Of a stretch of DNA of 64,000 bases, positions 12,957 to 21,898 are shown one piece after another. This stretch comes from Rhodanobacter sp. AS-Z3 (GTDB taxonomy: Bacteria; Pseudomonadota; Gammaproteobacteria; Xanthomonadales; Rhodanobacteraceae), in assembly GCF_029224025.1 (NCBI RefSeq), contig NZ_CP119392.1, forward strand, positions 295,501-359,500, written 5' to 3'. Position 1 is the first letter of the stretch, and every line of letters starts with the position of its first letter. The position numbers were made by a program, and so were the translations under genes. Under the pieces are notes generated by a model, which had not been told where the DNA came from, searched no databases, and was given only the letters and a program-made list of their open reading frames with translations.

Positions 12957-13967
12957 TCACGCTACGGCGTAGTAATCCTTGTACCAGCGCACGAAATTCG
13001 CCACGCCCACCTCGACCGGTACCCGCGGGTTGTAACCCACCGCCGCCGCCAGCGAGGACGTGTCCGCTTCCGTGTCAGGCACATCACCCGCCTGCAGGGG
13101 CAACAACTCCATCTGCGCCTTGCGGCCGAGGCATTGCTCCAGTATCTCGATGTAGCGCAACAGCTCCACCGGTTCTTCATTGCCGATATTGAAGATGCGG
13201 TAAGGCGCCGCGCTTGAGGCTGGATCGGGCGCCATGCCATTCCAGGCAGGATTGCCGGCAGGAACGTCATCCAGCGCACGGATAACTCCCTCCACGATGT
13301 CGTCGACGTAGGTGAAGCTGCGTCGGTGATGACCGTGGTTGAAGACCTTGATGGGCTCGCCGGCAAGAATCGCCTTGGTGAACAGGAACAAGGCCATGTC
13401 CGGCCGGCCCCACGGGCCATACACCGTAAAGAAGCGCAACCCGGTGCACGGCAGGCCGTAAAGATGCGCATAACTATGCGCCATCATTTCATTTGCTTTC
13501 TTGGACGCCGCATACAGGGTAAGCGGATGCTCGGTGGGTTGATGCTCGGAAAAAGGCATCTGCGTATCGGCGCCATACACCGAGCTGGTGGACGCATACA
13601 CCAGATGTTCGACGTCATGGTGACGGCAGCCTTCGAGCACATGCAGGAAGCCGGTGACATTGGTCGACACATAGATATGCGGATTCTCCGCCGCATAGCG
13701 AACCCCGGCCTGCGCGGCCAGGTTGATCACCCGCTGCGGCCGATGCTGCGCAAATACCGACTCGATGGCCGCGCGATCGGACAGGTCCGCCGATACATGC
13801 GTATAGCTTGGATGTTCGGCGAATCGCGCCAGGCGCGCCTTCTTCAGATGGACGTCGTAGTAGTCGCTGAGATTATCGATGCCGATCACCTCGTCGCCAC
13901 GCTCGAGCAAGCGCAGCGCGACGTGTGAGCCGATGAAGCCGGCAGTACCAGTAACGAGAATCTTCAT
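12957..13967 (-). CDS. NAD-dependent sugar epimerase (UDP-glucuronate 4-epimerase type)
   Basis: A 336-residue short-chain dehydrogenase/reductase. The N-terminal NAD loop is [10 protein letters not shown] (residues 7-16), and the YxxxK pair is in [10 protein letters not shown] near residue 153, after the STSSVYG segment. [17 protein letters not shown] and the [17 protein letters not shown] stretch are characteristic of UDP-glucuronate 4-epimerases that make UDP-galacturonate. It is cytoplasmic. Together with the neighbouring dehydrogenase it would supply uronic-acid sugar nucleotides. Start ATG at 13967. A strong hairpin separates it from the dehydrogenase gene, so it may have its own promoter. 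Confidence 0.9.
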   Translation of the reverse strand: MKILVTGTAGFIGSHVALRLLERGDEVIGIDNLSDYYDVHLKKARLARFAEHPSYTHVSADLSDRAAIESVFAQHRPQRVINLAAQAGVRYAAENPHIYVSTNVTGFLHVLEGCRHHDVEHLVYASTSSVYGADTQMPFSEHQPTEHPLTLYAASKKANEMMAHSYAHLYGLPCTGLRFFTVYGPWGRPDMALFLFTKAILAGEPIKVFNHGHHRRSFTYVDDIVEGVIRALDDVPAGNPAWNGMAPDPASSAAPYRIFNIGNEEPVELLRYIEILEQCLGRKAQMELLPLQAGDVPDTEADTSSLAAAVGYNPRVPVEVGVANFVRWYKDYYAVA

Positions 13968-14020
13968 TGCAGGGCGACCCGATAGCAGTTCAATCTTTCC
14001 ATGATACGCAGTAGCACAAC

Positions 14021-14054
14021 CGAGGCGACCGCCCGCAGACCGGCGGTCGCCTCG
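14021..14054 (-). terminator. Hairpin after the UDP-sugar dehydrogenase gene
   Basis: A perfect 13-bp stem, CGAGGCGACCGCC (14021-14033) and GGCGGTCGCCTCG (14042-14054), with an 8-base loop lies 18 bases past the dehydrogenase stop codon. On the minus strand it is followed by GTTGTGCT, so the U-tract is poor. Confidence 0.6.
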
Positions 14055-14071
14055 TCAAGCGTGGTGACAGC

Positions 14072-15349
14072 TTACAAACGGCCATCCACCGCATCGCGCG
14101 GTAGCACGTATTTCACGTCATACAAGACGCTTTGCGGCTTGCCGAAAGCTCGGATGCCGGCACTGCCCAACTTGGCGAACTGTTGGTGACCCACCGCCAC
14201 GATCACCGCGTCATACGTCGCCAGTGCCGGCTCATCGATGAGCTTGATGTCGTATTCGTGCGCGGCAGCCACGGGATCAACCCAGGGATCGAAGATCTCC
14301 ACTTCGGCGTTGTAGCCGTGCAGCGCCTGCACGATATCGACCACGCGAGTGTTGCGCAGATCCGGGCAATTTTCCTTGAATGCCAGGCCAAGCATCAGGA
14401 TGCGCGCGCGCACCGGATTGATGCCCTTGCACACCATCAACCGGATCACCTCGCCAGCGATGTACTCACCCATGCTGTCGTTGGTGCGCCGGCCCGCAAG
14501 GATCACGTCCGGGTGGTGACCCACTTCCTGCGCCTTGTGGGTCAGGTAGTACGGGTCCACGCTGATGCAATGGCCGCCGACCAGGCCGGGCCGGAACGGC
14601 AGAAAATTCCATTTGGTACCGGCCGCCTCCAGCACCTCCAGGGTGTCGATGCCAAGCTTGTTGAACAGCTTGGCCAGATCGTTCACCAGGGCGATGTTCA
14701 GATCGCGCTGGGTGTTTTCGATCACCTTGGCCGCTTCGGCCACTTTCAACGAGCTGGCCTTGTGCGTGCCGGCGGTAATGATCGAGCCGTACAGGGCGTC
14801 CACGAAGTCGGCTACCTCGGGGGTCGAGCCCGAAGTCACCTTGAGGATCGAGGTGACCCGGTGCAACTTGTCACCCGGATTGATTCGCTCGGGACTGTAG
14901 CCAGCGAAAAAGTCGCGGTTGTAGACCAGGCCAGAGACCCGCTCAAGAATCGGAACACAGACTTCCTCGGTGCAACCCGGGTAAACGGTGGATTCGTATA
15001 CCACGATGTCGCCCTGCTTGAGCACCTTGCCCAGCGCTTCGCTGGCCTTGATCAGCGGGGTGAGATCCGGTCGCTTTGCGGTGTCGATCGGGGTTGGCAC
15101 GGTGACGATGTAAACATGGCAGTCGCGGATATCGTCCAGCGCAGCGCTGAAGCTCAACCGCGACGCTTCGGCCAGTTCATGCGCATCGACTTCCAGCGTG
15201 TGGTCGACCCCACCGCGCAATTCCTCGACCCGTGCGGCGTTGATATCAAAGCCCACGGTGTCATAACGCTTGCCGAATTCCACTGCCAGCGGCAGTCCGA
15301 CGTAACCCAGCCCTACAACGGCGATCGTGGTGTTTTCAAGTGATTGCAT
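14072..15349 (-). CDS. tviB: UDP-N-acetylhexosamine 6-dehydrogenase (TviB/WbpO family)
   Basis: A 425-residue nucleotide-sugar dehydrogenase that oxidises C6 of UDP-GlcNAc/GalNAc to the uronic acid with two NAD+. The NAD loop GLGYVGLPLA is at residues 13-22, and the catalytic Cys261 is in GLVGGHCISVDPYYLT. The C-terminal domain (LMLGLAFKENCPDLRNT) matches the family. The sequence resembles TviB/WbpO more than UDP-glucose dehydrogenase. Such a uronate would be a natural acceptor for the amidotransferase-like proteins of the exopolysaccharide region. Start ATG at 15349. It is about 175 bases after prsT. Confidence 0.9.
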   Translation of the reverse strand: MQSLENTTIAVVGLGYVGLPLAVEFGKRYDTVGFDINAARVEELRGGVDHTLEVDAHELAEASRLSFSAALDDIRDCHVYIVTVPTPIDTAKRPDLTPLIKASEALGKVLKQGDIVVYESTVYPGCTEEVCVPILERVSGLVYNRDFFAGYSPERINPGDKLHRVTSILKVTSGSTPEVADFVDALYGSIITAGTHKASSLKVAEAAKVIENTQRDLNIALVNDLAKLFNKLGIDTLEVLEAAGTKWNFLPFRPGLVGGHCISVDPYYLTHKAQEVGHHPDVILAGRRTNDSMGEYIAGEVIRLMVCKGINPVRARILMLGLAFKENCPDLRNTRVVDIVQALHGYNAEVEIFDPWVDPVAAAHEYDIKLIDEPALATYDAVIVAVGHQQFAKLGSAGIRAFGKPQSVLYDVKYVLPRDAVDGRL

Positions 15350-15463
15350 GTGACAAATCCAACGGTAGGTTTGCTTGCTTGATGTGGTGTGGAATCACGG
15401 CGGAGGACCCATGGAATTGCCACGACAATCCCGTAATCCGCCAGGGCGACAACGTTGCGGACA

Positions 15464-15505
15464 ACATCGTGGTGATCCCGCGTGGAGACGGGACCACCAC
15501 GATGT
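15464..15505 (-). terminator. Long hairpin after prsT
   Basis: A 17-bp stem with one mismatch (positions 15464-15480 against 15489-15505, containing ATCGTGGTG and CACCACGAT) lies about 20 bases after the prsT stop codon. On the minus strand the hairpin is followed by TGTCCG, so the U-tract is weak. It marks the end of the wecB-prsK-prsR-prsT unit. Confidence 0.65.
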
Positions 15506-15525
15506 GAGGACGCTCAAGACTGATG

Positions 15526-18339
15526 CTACTTGGCTGATCCACCGGCGCCGCCCAGCTCGCGGTACAGCTTTTCTGCTGCCGCCTTGCCTTCGAAATCGGC
15601 GCCGGATTTTTGCAGTACCTCGAGCGTCGTTCGCGCGCCCGCTTTGTCACCCGTGCGCGCCTGAGCCACGGCCAGGTGATAGTGAATCGACGGCTCTTTG
15701 GGCGCCGCCTTGGCTGCCTGAACGAGAAGGGGCAACGCCTTCCCGACCTGATTGCCGGCAACCAGCGCCCACGCATAGGTGTCTTGCACGCTGGGCGAGG
15801 TCGGCGCCAGTTTATACGCGCGTTCGGCTAACTCCAGCGCCTTGGGATTGCCTTGCGCGGTATAGGCCCACGCCAGGTTGTTGAGTGCACCCACGTCGGA
15901 AGGATGGTCCTTGACGACACGCTCGTATTCCGTCACCGCCAGCGCGTTCTGCTTGTGGGTCAGGTAGTACTCAGCCAGCAGCGCCCGCGTGCCAGCATCA
16001 TCCGGATGCTTGGCCAACCAGTCGCGCAGGACCGTTTGCGGCTCGCTGGAGCCATCCGCACTCATCGCCTGAAACACCTTGAGTACCAGTGGTCGCTCAT
16101 ATGCAATCTTCAAACCCTGCTGGTAGGCATTGACTGCTTCATGATGGGACTGGTTTGCCGTATACAGATCTCCTTCGAGCATGAAACCTGCAGCCTTGGT
16201 GGCAGGCTGCCCTTGCAGCGCGCGCGCCAGCGAGAGCGCACCGGGCATATCCTTGTTCTGCAACTTCACGAAGGCCAGCAAGTTCACCGCCTGAACCTGG
16301 CCGGGATCTGCCTTGATAACCTGCTCTAGATTGTCTTCGGCCTCCTTGGTGTTCTTGCCCAGAAGCTGTGCACGCGCTAGGTTGATGCGATACATCGGCG
16401 CCTGCGGAGCGAGCTTCACGGCCAGTTGCAGTGGCTTAAGTGCTTCGCTGGAATGGCCGGCATTGAGTTCCGCCGCACCTAGCGCATTCTGCGCGGCCGG
16501 GTTGTCAGGTTCGACATCCACCAGTCGCTTGGCGACACTCACCGCCTCGTCGAATTGACCCGTTCCGCTGTACAGCATCACCAGCCCGATGTACGCCGCC
16601 GGGGACTTTGGTGCTGCACCGATGGCCTGGTTGAACCACTTGATTGCAGCCGCCTTGTCGCCTTGCAACATGGCGAGCCGTGCCTGCGCCGTCATGGCGG
16701 TTTCGTTGGCGGGGTCCTGCTTCAAGACGCTGTCGTAACGACCGGCAGCATCCTTGTAGTTGCGTTCCAGCGAATCGAGGCTGCCCAGACTCAGAAGCGC
16801 GGCGATGTTCTTCGGGTCCAGTTTGTAAGCTTCGTCATACTGGACACGCGCCTTGGCGTGCTCGTTCGCCGCGACCAGTGCGGTTCCATAAACCAGATGC
16901 GCTGCACTGTCCTGCGGATGCGCGGAAACATAGTTGGCCGCGGCCTTGACCGCCTCGTCCGTGCGTTTCGAGCGCACATACGCCATGACCTGCAAGCTGT
17001 TGCGCCGCGCCTCAATGGCAGGATCACCTGCTGGAATCGCCTGCAGCAGACGCAATGCGGCTGCCCCGTCCCCGGACGCGATGGCTTGATCGACGTGTGC
17101 AAAGGCTTCGTCAGCGGGTGCGTTGGCAGCGACCGCAGGCACCTTGGCTGAGGAAGAAGCGATACCTTCGGCCGCCGCACTTTTCAACATGGTGAGCAGA
17201 TCGGCATCGGATGGTGTGCCCTGCACGGCAGGCCGCAACATGCTCACGGCCTGGCTCGAACGCCCTTCGCGATAGAAGGTGAGCGCCAGCAAGCGGCGCG
17301 CTTCGAGATTGTCTGGCTTCAGGCCAATGATATTGCTGAGGTACATCTCGGCCTGACCATAGTTGCCCTGCGCGTAGTTCACCGCGCCCATGAGCATCTG
17401 CGCCTGGTCGTTATTGGGCGCACCCTTGAGTACCTGCTGCAATTGTGAAATGGCATCATCCAGATGCCCCTGCTTGTACAGAACCACCGCATGCAGGTAG
17501 TGCGGATAAGGCTGTCCAGGCGACATCTTTTCCAGTGTCTGGATGTTGCCTAGTGCTGCGTCAAGTTTGTCTTGCTGCGCCTGGGCATTGGCCAGACGCG
17601 TCAGCGCGTAGAAATGTTCCTGCGGCAACCAGTCCGCTTTTTTGAAGGCCAGTGCTTTCTGATAGTCCGCTTCGGCAGCCGCAAGTTGATGGGCGTCAAA
17701 GGCGAGGTCACCTTTCAGTACCCAGACCTGGGGGCTTTCGGGTGATGCGGCCAAGGCCTGCTGCACATAGTTGTCCGCAGCGGCCGGGTCACCGGCAATG
17801 GTGGCCAGCTTGGCTAGCCCCAACAGCGTTTCGGAGTCCTTCGGAGCAAGTGCCAGCGCCGCCTTGTAAGACTGCTCGGCCTGATCGAACTGCTTCAAGC
17901 CACGGTAGGCATCGCCCCGCAGTCGCAGCACATCCGTCTTGACCCCGGTGTCAGTCAGAGGTTCAGGCAACAGCGTCTTGAGCAACTGGTCGTATTGCTG
18001 GGTCACCAGCAACGCCTGTCCCATGGGCACCGCCCATTGGGTTTCCGGAACGCCATTGGCTTTGGCATTCTGCAGATCGTTCAAGGCGTCCTTCACATCG
18101 CCAAGCATCAGTGAAGCGCGACCCAGCAGCAGCCACGCCGCACCGTTCTTGTTGTCTTGCTGCAGGACTTTCTTGGCTTCGATGTAGGCAGCGCGGTACT
18201 TTCCTTCGGCCTGAGCCTTGGCACCTGCAGCCAGCCCGCCTTCCCGACCCGCCAGGCCGCAAGCACTCAACATCAGGCTCACGCAAAAGACCAGCAAGCC
18301 CTGATGGATGGCCTGGGTGTTCAACTTGATTTTGCGCAT
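15526..18339 (-). CDS. prsT: PrsT, TPR-repeat lipoprotein of the XrtA/PEP-CTERM system
   Basis: A 937-residue lipoprotein made almost entirely of tetratricopeptide repeats (about 20 by eye, for example AAWLLLGRASLMLGDVKDAL and AAHLVYGTALVAANEHAKA). The N-terminus has a signal ending in the lipobox LSAC (about residues 24-27), so it should be anchored at the periplasmic face of a membrane. This size and layout is the PrsT family, found with exosortase systems and thought to scaffold envelope complexes. The frame opens 10 codons earlier, but ATG at 18339 begins the basic MRKIKLN signal-peptide start. It lies 36 bases after prsR. Confidence 0.9.
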   Translation of the reverse strand: MRKIKLNTQAIHQGLLVFCVSLMLSACGLAGREGGLAAGAKAQAEGKYRAAYIEAKKVLQQDNKNGAAWLLLGRASLMLGDVKDALNDLQNAKANGVPETQWAVPMGQALLVTQQYDQLLKTLLPEPLTDTGVKTDVLRLRGDAYRGLKQFDQAEQSYKAALALAPKDSETLLGLAKLATIAGDPAAADNYVQQALAASPESPQVWVLKGDLAFDAHQLAAAEADYQKALAFKKADWLPQEHFYALTRLANAQAQQDKLDAALGNIQTLEKMSPGQPYPHYLHAVVLYKQGHLDDAISQLQQVLKGAPNNDQAQMLMGAVNYAQGNYGQAEMYLSNIIGLKPDNLEARRLLALTFYREGRSSQAVSMLRPAVQGTPSDADLLTMLKSAAAEGIASSSAKVPAVAANAPADEAFAHVDQAIASGDGAAALRLLQAIPAGDPAIEARRNSLQVMAYVRSKRTDEAVKAAANYVSAHPQDSAAHLVYGTALVAANEHAKARVQYDEAYKLDPKNIAALLSLGSLDSLERNYKDAAGRYDSVLKQDPANETAMTAQARLAMLQGDKAAAIKWFNQAIGAAPKSPAAYIGLVMLYSGTGQFDEAVSVAKRLVDVEPDNPAAQNALGAAELNAGHSSEALKPLQLAVKLAPQAPMYRINLARAQLLGKNTKEAEDNLEQVIKADPGQVQAVNLLAFVKLQNKDMPGALSLARALQGQPATKAAGFMLEGDLYTANQSHHEAVNAYQQGLKIAYERPLVLKVFQAMSADGSSEPQTVLRDWLAKHPDDAGTRALLAEYYLTHKQNALAVTEYERVVKDHPSDVGALNNLAWAYTAQGNPKALELAERAYKLAPTSPSVQDTYAWALVAGNQVGKALPLLVQAAKAAPKEPSIHYHLAVAQARTGDKAGARTTLEVLQKSGADFEGKAAAEKLYRELGGAGGSAK

Positions 18340-18375
18340 TCTCTCAACCCCTGTGGCACATCGAAACACGTGGAA

Positions 18376-19740
18376 TCAATCGGCGTCTGCCGTCTTCTTC
18401 AAACCGTACTTTTCCAGCAGATCGTAAAGCGTCGGCCGGGTGATACCGAGCAATTCCGCGACGCGCGAGAGGTTACCGCCCGCCCTGGTCATGGCGTGCT
18501 GAATGGCCTGCTTTTCGGCGTCAACCCGCGCTTGGCGCAATGTCTGAAATTCTTCGCCACCGGCCGTCGCCAGGTGCAACTCGGCCAGCCCGATTTGATG
18601 GGTATCAGCCATGATGACCGCGCCGTTCACCGCATTTTCCAGCTCGCGCACATTGCCAGGCCAGGGATGCGCTTCAATCGCCTTGAGTGCCTTGGCGGAA
18701 AAGCCACGAATCGTGCGGCCATGGCGAGTGGCTGCCTGCGCCAGGAAATGGCGAGCAAGCAGCGCCGCGTCACCGACGCGGTCCCGCAGCGGCGGCAAGC
18801 GGATGCTGACTTCACTGACGCGGTAGAACAGATCCTCGCGGAAGCGCCCTTGCTGGATCAGCGCGCGCAAGTCGTGGTGAGTGGCGCAAATGATCCGGAT
18901 ATCCACCGGGATCGACTCGCGCCCGCCGATCCGCTCAATCACCCGCTCCTGCAGAAAACGCAAAAGCTTGGCCTGAAGCGCCGGCGGCATGTCGCCAATC
19001 TCGTCGAGCAACAAGGTTCCATTGACGGCCAGCTCGATCTTGCCCTTGGTCTGCTTGTGGGCGCCGGTGTAGGCACCTTTTTCGTAGCCGAACAATTCGG
19101 CTTCCAGCAACGGCTCGGGAATCGCCGCGCAGTTGATCGCCACGAACGGACCATCGCGCCGCGAACTCAGTCGATGCAAGGCGCGTGCGAACAACTCCTT
19201 GCCGGTACCGGTCTCCCCGAGCAGCATGACGGTAGCGTTCGAGGGGCCGACTTTTTCTACCAGTCGACACGCAGTCGCCATGACTTCACTGCTGCCGATG
19301 ATCCCCTCCAGCAGGGTACTCGACTGGGTTTTGAGCGCGCGGTTCTCGGCCTCCAGTTGGTGCATCCGAAAGGCCCGACTCACCAGCAGGCGCAGCACTT
19401 CCAGATCCAGTGGCTTGGAGCAAAAGTCGAACGCACCGCAGCCGATCGACTTGACCGCATTGTCGCGGTCGCCGTTGCCGGTGACCACAATGACCTTGGT
19501 GTGTGGCGCCTGTTGCAGAATTTCCGCCAGCGTGGCGAACCCTTCGCTGGTTCCACTCGGATCGGGCGGCAACCCAAGATCCTGCAGCACCACGGCCGGC
19601 TGGTGACGAAGCATCAGGTCCAGTGCCGACGCCCGGTCACTGGCAAAGACAACGTTGTAGTCCTCGAAGCTCCAGCGCAACTGGGTTTGCAGGCCGGTGT
19701 CGTCTTCGACGATCAACAAATAGCCCTGTGGCGTACTCAT
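18376..19740 (-). CDS. prsR: PrsR, sigma-54-dependent response regulator of the PEP-CTERM system
   Basis: A 454-residue NtrC-type activator. The receiver domain (residues 5-125) has the acidic pocket EDD and the phospho-acceptor Asp54 in LQDLGLP. The central AAA+ domain has Walker A GETGTGKE and the sigma-54 contact loop as GAYTGA (usual form GAFTGA). The C-terminus is a Fis-type helix-turn-helix (NLSRVAELLGITRPTLYDLL). PrsR-family regulators work with RpoN on PEP-CTERM gene promoters. The ATG overlaps the prsK stop (ATGA), so kinase and regulator are translationally coupled. A target promoter is visible at 24146-24161. Confidence 0.94.
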   Translation of the reverse strand: MSTPQGYLLIVEDDTGLQTQLRWSFEDYNVVFASDRASALDLMLRHQPAVVLQDLGLPPDPSGTSEGFATLAEILQQAPHTKVIVVTGNGDRDNAVKSIGCGAFDFCSKPLDLEVLRLLVSRAFRMHQLEAENRALKTQSSTLLEGIIGSSEVMATACRLVEKVGPSNATVMLLGETGTGKELFARALHRLSSRRDGPFVAINCAAIPEPLLEAELFGYEKGAYTGAHKQTKGKIELAVNGTLLLDEIGDMPPALQAKLLRFLQERVIERIGGRESIPVDIRIICATHHDLRALIQQGRFREDLFYRVSEVSIRLPPLRDRVGDAALLARHFLAQAATRHGRTIRGFSAKALKAIEAHPWPGNVRELENAVNGAVIMADTHQIGLAELHLATAGGEEFQTLRQARVDAEKQAIQHAMTRAGGNLSRVAELLGITRPTLYDLLEKYGLKKTADAD

Positions 19741-21818
19741 GAAGTTGCCGCCAGCGGGCCTGGCCGCAGCGAATTTTCATCACGGTCAGCCAGCGGCAAG
19801 CGAATAGTGAACACCGTGCCCTGACCTGGCACGCTTGCCACGCTCACCGCGCCGCCCAGCGAACGCACGTATTCGCGCGCCTGATACGCACCGACACCCA
19901 TACCCTTGCTCTCCTTGGTGGAGAAAAATGGCTTGAACAGCCGATCGCGGATGAATTCCTCGTCCATACCTGCCCCATCGTCCTCAATCTCGATCGCTGC
20001 ATCCCCCGCCACACGTTTCAGCGTCAACGTCACATGGCCGTGGGCTTGCGCCGCGTCCTGAGCGTTACGCAGTACATGTCCCAGCACCGTGGCGAACTGT
20101 TCCGGGTCCGCCTGCACCCAGAGCCTTTCCTGCGCGGGCTCATACGTCGGCCGCGGCAACTGCGCCTGACATTCGGCAAGCGCCTTGTCGATCACCACAT
20201 CCAGCTGCACGCGAGCCAGCGTGGCAGGCGTCACGCCTCCGCGCAACTGCTCAAGCAGTCGTGAAATGCGACCTACCGCATTTGCCACCGTGGTGAGCAT
20301 GTCGTCGACGAACGCCGGGTTGCGCTTGTGCCGTTCGGCGTTCTGCAGCAGCAGCGATTGCTGGGCGGCAACATTCTTCAGATCGTGCATCAAAAAGGCA
20401 GTAAGTCGATTGAAGCCCTCGAATTGACGCGCCTCGGCGAGGCTGCGCGCATTCATGGCCTGCGCCAGCGTGCCGCTCACTTGACTACCAGCCGCCCGCA
20501 CCAGGTCGATGTCCTCCCAATCGAAGCTTCGTTTGGCGCGCGCCTGCGCCAGCACCACCAGGCCAACCAGCCGCTGCTCCTGCACCAGCGGAACCAGCAG
20601 CCAGACACGTGGCAACGCCTGCAGCTCGGCTGGTGCACGCAGCTTCGCCTCACCCAGGGGCGGTGCATCATCCAGGTTGTAGATCCACTGGCGCTCACGC
20701 ATGAACTCGAGCGCCGGCAGTTCGGTGGAAAGCTTCAAGTCGGCGGGTACCGGCATGTTCCAGCGGGCCTCCGGCACAAGCTGACCCTCGTCATCGCAGA
20801 TCAGCAACGCACCCGCCGGGCTGTCCAGAATCTGCGCCAGCGCGCGAACCGCACGCAGCGGCAATTCGGTATCGCTGGCCGACAGCGTGGTGGTCAGACG
20901 CAGCCATTCCTCGCGATAGTCATAGCGAAAGCTGAAGAAATTCTTGTGCAGGAACACGCGCAGACGCGAGCGCGCCTGTCCGGAAGACGCGATCAACAAC
21001 ACCGACAGCAGTGCGAAGCAGGCCAGCGTAATCTCCGCCACGCGCCCCCAATCGCCGCCGTACAGGCGTACGTAATACCCGCCCATCGCCGTGGCAATGA
21101 TGTAGAACGCGACCACCAACAGGCTGGTGGAATAGAACACCACGCGCCGAGACACCGCGACCTCCAGCGACCACACCGGGTTGCGCGCCGCCGCCACCAG
21201 TAACAGCGGTACCAACGTGGCAACGATGAAGCCGCGAGCTGCCCAGGCGCTCAGATTGAAGCGCTGATACAGCACCGCGTAGGAATACAAAAAAATGTCA
21301 TAAGCGAACATCACGCCAAGGGCGATGACCAGAAACTTCATCGCCCAGCGGCGTTCCGGGCTGATATTTCGGTAAATCTGCTCAAGAAACACCACGCCAA
21401 TCAGCGCCAGTACCAACATGCCAACCAGCGGCAAACTGATAGTGAACGGCAGCGCCGCCGAGCGCGCCAGGCTCGTCCCCGGCAACACACAGTAAAGCGC
21501 GAGTGCAACCCACAATACGTGTGCAGTAATACGCAAACCGCGCAGCAAACCGGCCATCGGCGATGCGCCGAACAAAGCGCTCAAAAATACCAACCAGGCG
21601 CCGTAACGCAGAACCTCGGCCAGCATGACCCAGCTGATCGCCACCGTGCGCTGCCATTCTGCGTAGGCCAGAAACACACCCCAAGCAGTCATGGCCAGGG
21701 CGGCCACAACCAGCAGGGCGCCGGTGCGCTGGCCGCGCCAGCTGACGCCGAGCAAGACCGATCCCACCAGAAACGCGGCTGCGGCGATCAAGTAACTGGC
21801 AATGACGATGACGTGCAT
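19737..21818 (-). CDS. prsK: PrsK, membrane histidine kinase of the PEP-CTERM system
   Basis: A 693-residue sensor kinase. The first 290 residues contain about eight to ten hydrophobic segments, a GAF-like domain follows (about 310-450), then the phospho-acceptor region with LMHDLKNVAAQQSLLL and a HATPase domain with EDDGAGMDEEF and GMGVGAYQAREYV. This is the PrsK layout; its partner is PrsR. The open frame extends 28 codons further, but ATG at 21818 begins a hydrophobic segment (HVIVIASYLIAAAAFLVG), as in the family. It is 80 bases after wecB and overlaps prsR by four bases. What it senses is unknown. Confidence 0.92.
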   Translation of the reverse strand: MHVIVIASYLIAAAAFLVGSVLLGVSWRGQRTGALLVVAALAMTAWGVFLAYAEWQRTVAISWVMLAEVLRYGAWLVFLSALFGASPMAGLLRGLRITAHVLWVALALYCVLPGTSLARSAALPFTISLPLVGMLVLALIGVVFLEQIYRNISPERRWAMKFLVIALGVMFAYDIFLYSYAVLYQRFNLSAWAARGFIVATLVPLLLVAAARNPVWSLEVAVSRRVVFYSTSLLVVAFYIIATAMGGYYVRLYGGDWGRVAEITLACFALLSVLLIASSGQARSRLRVFLHKNFFSFRYDYREEWLRLTTTLSASDTELPLRAVRALAQILDSPAGALLICDDEGQLVPEARWNMPVPADLKLSTELPALEFMRERQWIYNLDDAPPLGEAKLRAPAELQALPRVWLLVPLVQEQRLVGLVVLAQARAKRSFDWEDIDLVRAAGSQVSGTLAQAMNARSLAEARQFEGFNRLTAFLMHDLKNVAAQQSLLLQNAERHKRNPAFVDDMLTTVANAVGRISRLLEQLRGGVTPATLARVQLDVVIDKALAECQAQLPRPTYEPAQERLWVQADPEQFATVLGHVLRNAQDAAQAHGHVTLTLKRVAGDAAIEIEDDGAGMDEEFIRDRLFKPFFSTKESKGMGVGAYQAREYVRSLGGAVSVASVPGQGTVFTIRLPLADRDENSLRPGPLAATS

Positions 21819-21898
21819 GGTTTGTCGCCCCTGTCGCGCAGCCTGCTGCCTGCATTCAACCGGCAACGCCCCAAGGATTCGGGCGTTGCCGGCAGCCA

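Noticed and set aside
18157..19824. 555-codon plus-strand frame opposite prsR
   Set aside because: It is antisense to a well-supported response regulator and has shadow-frame composition.
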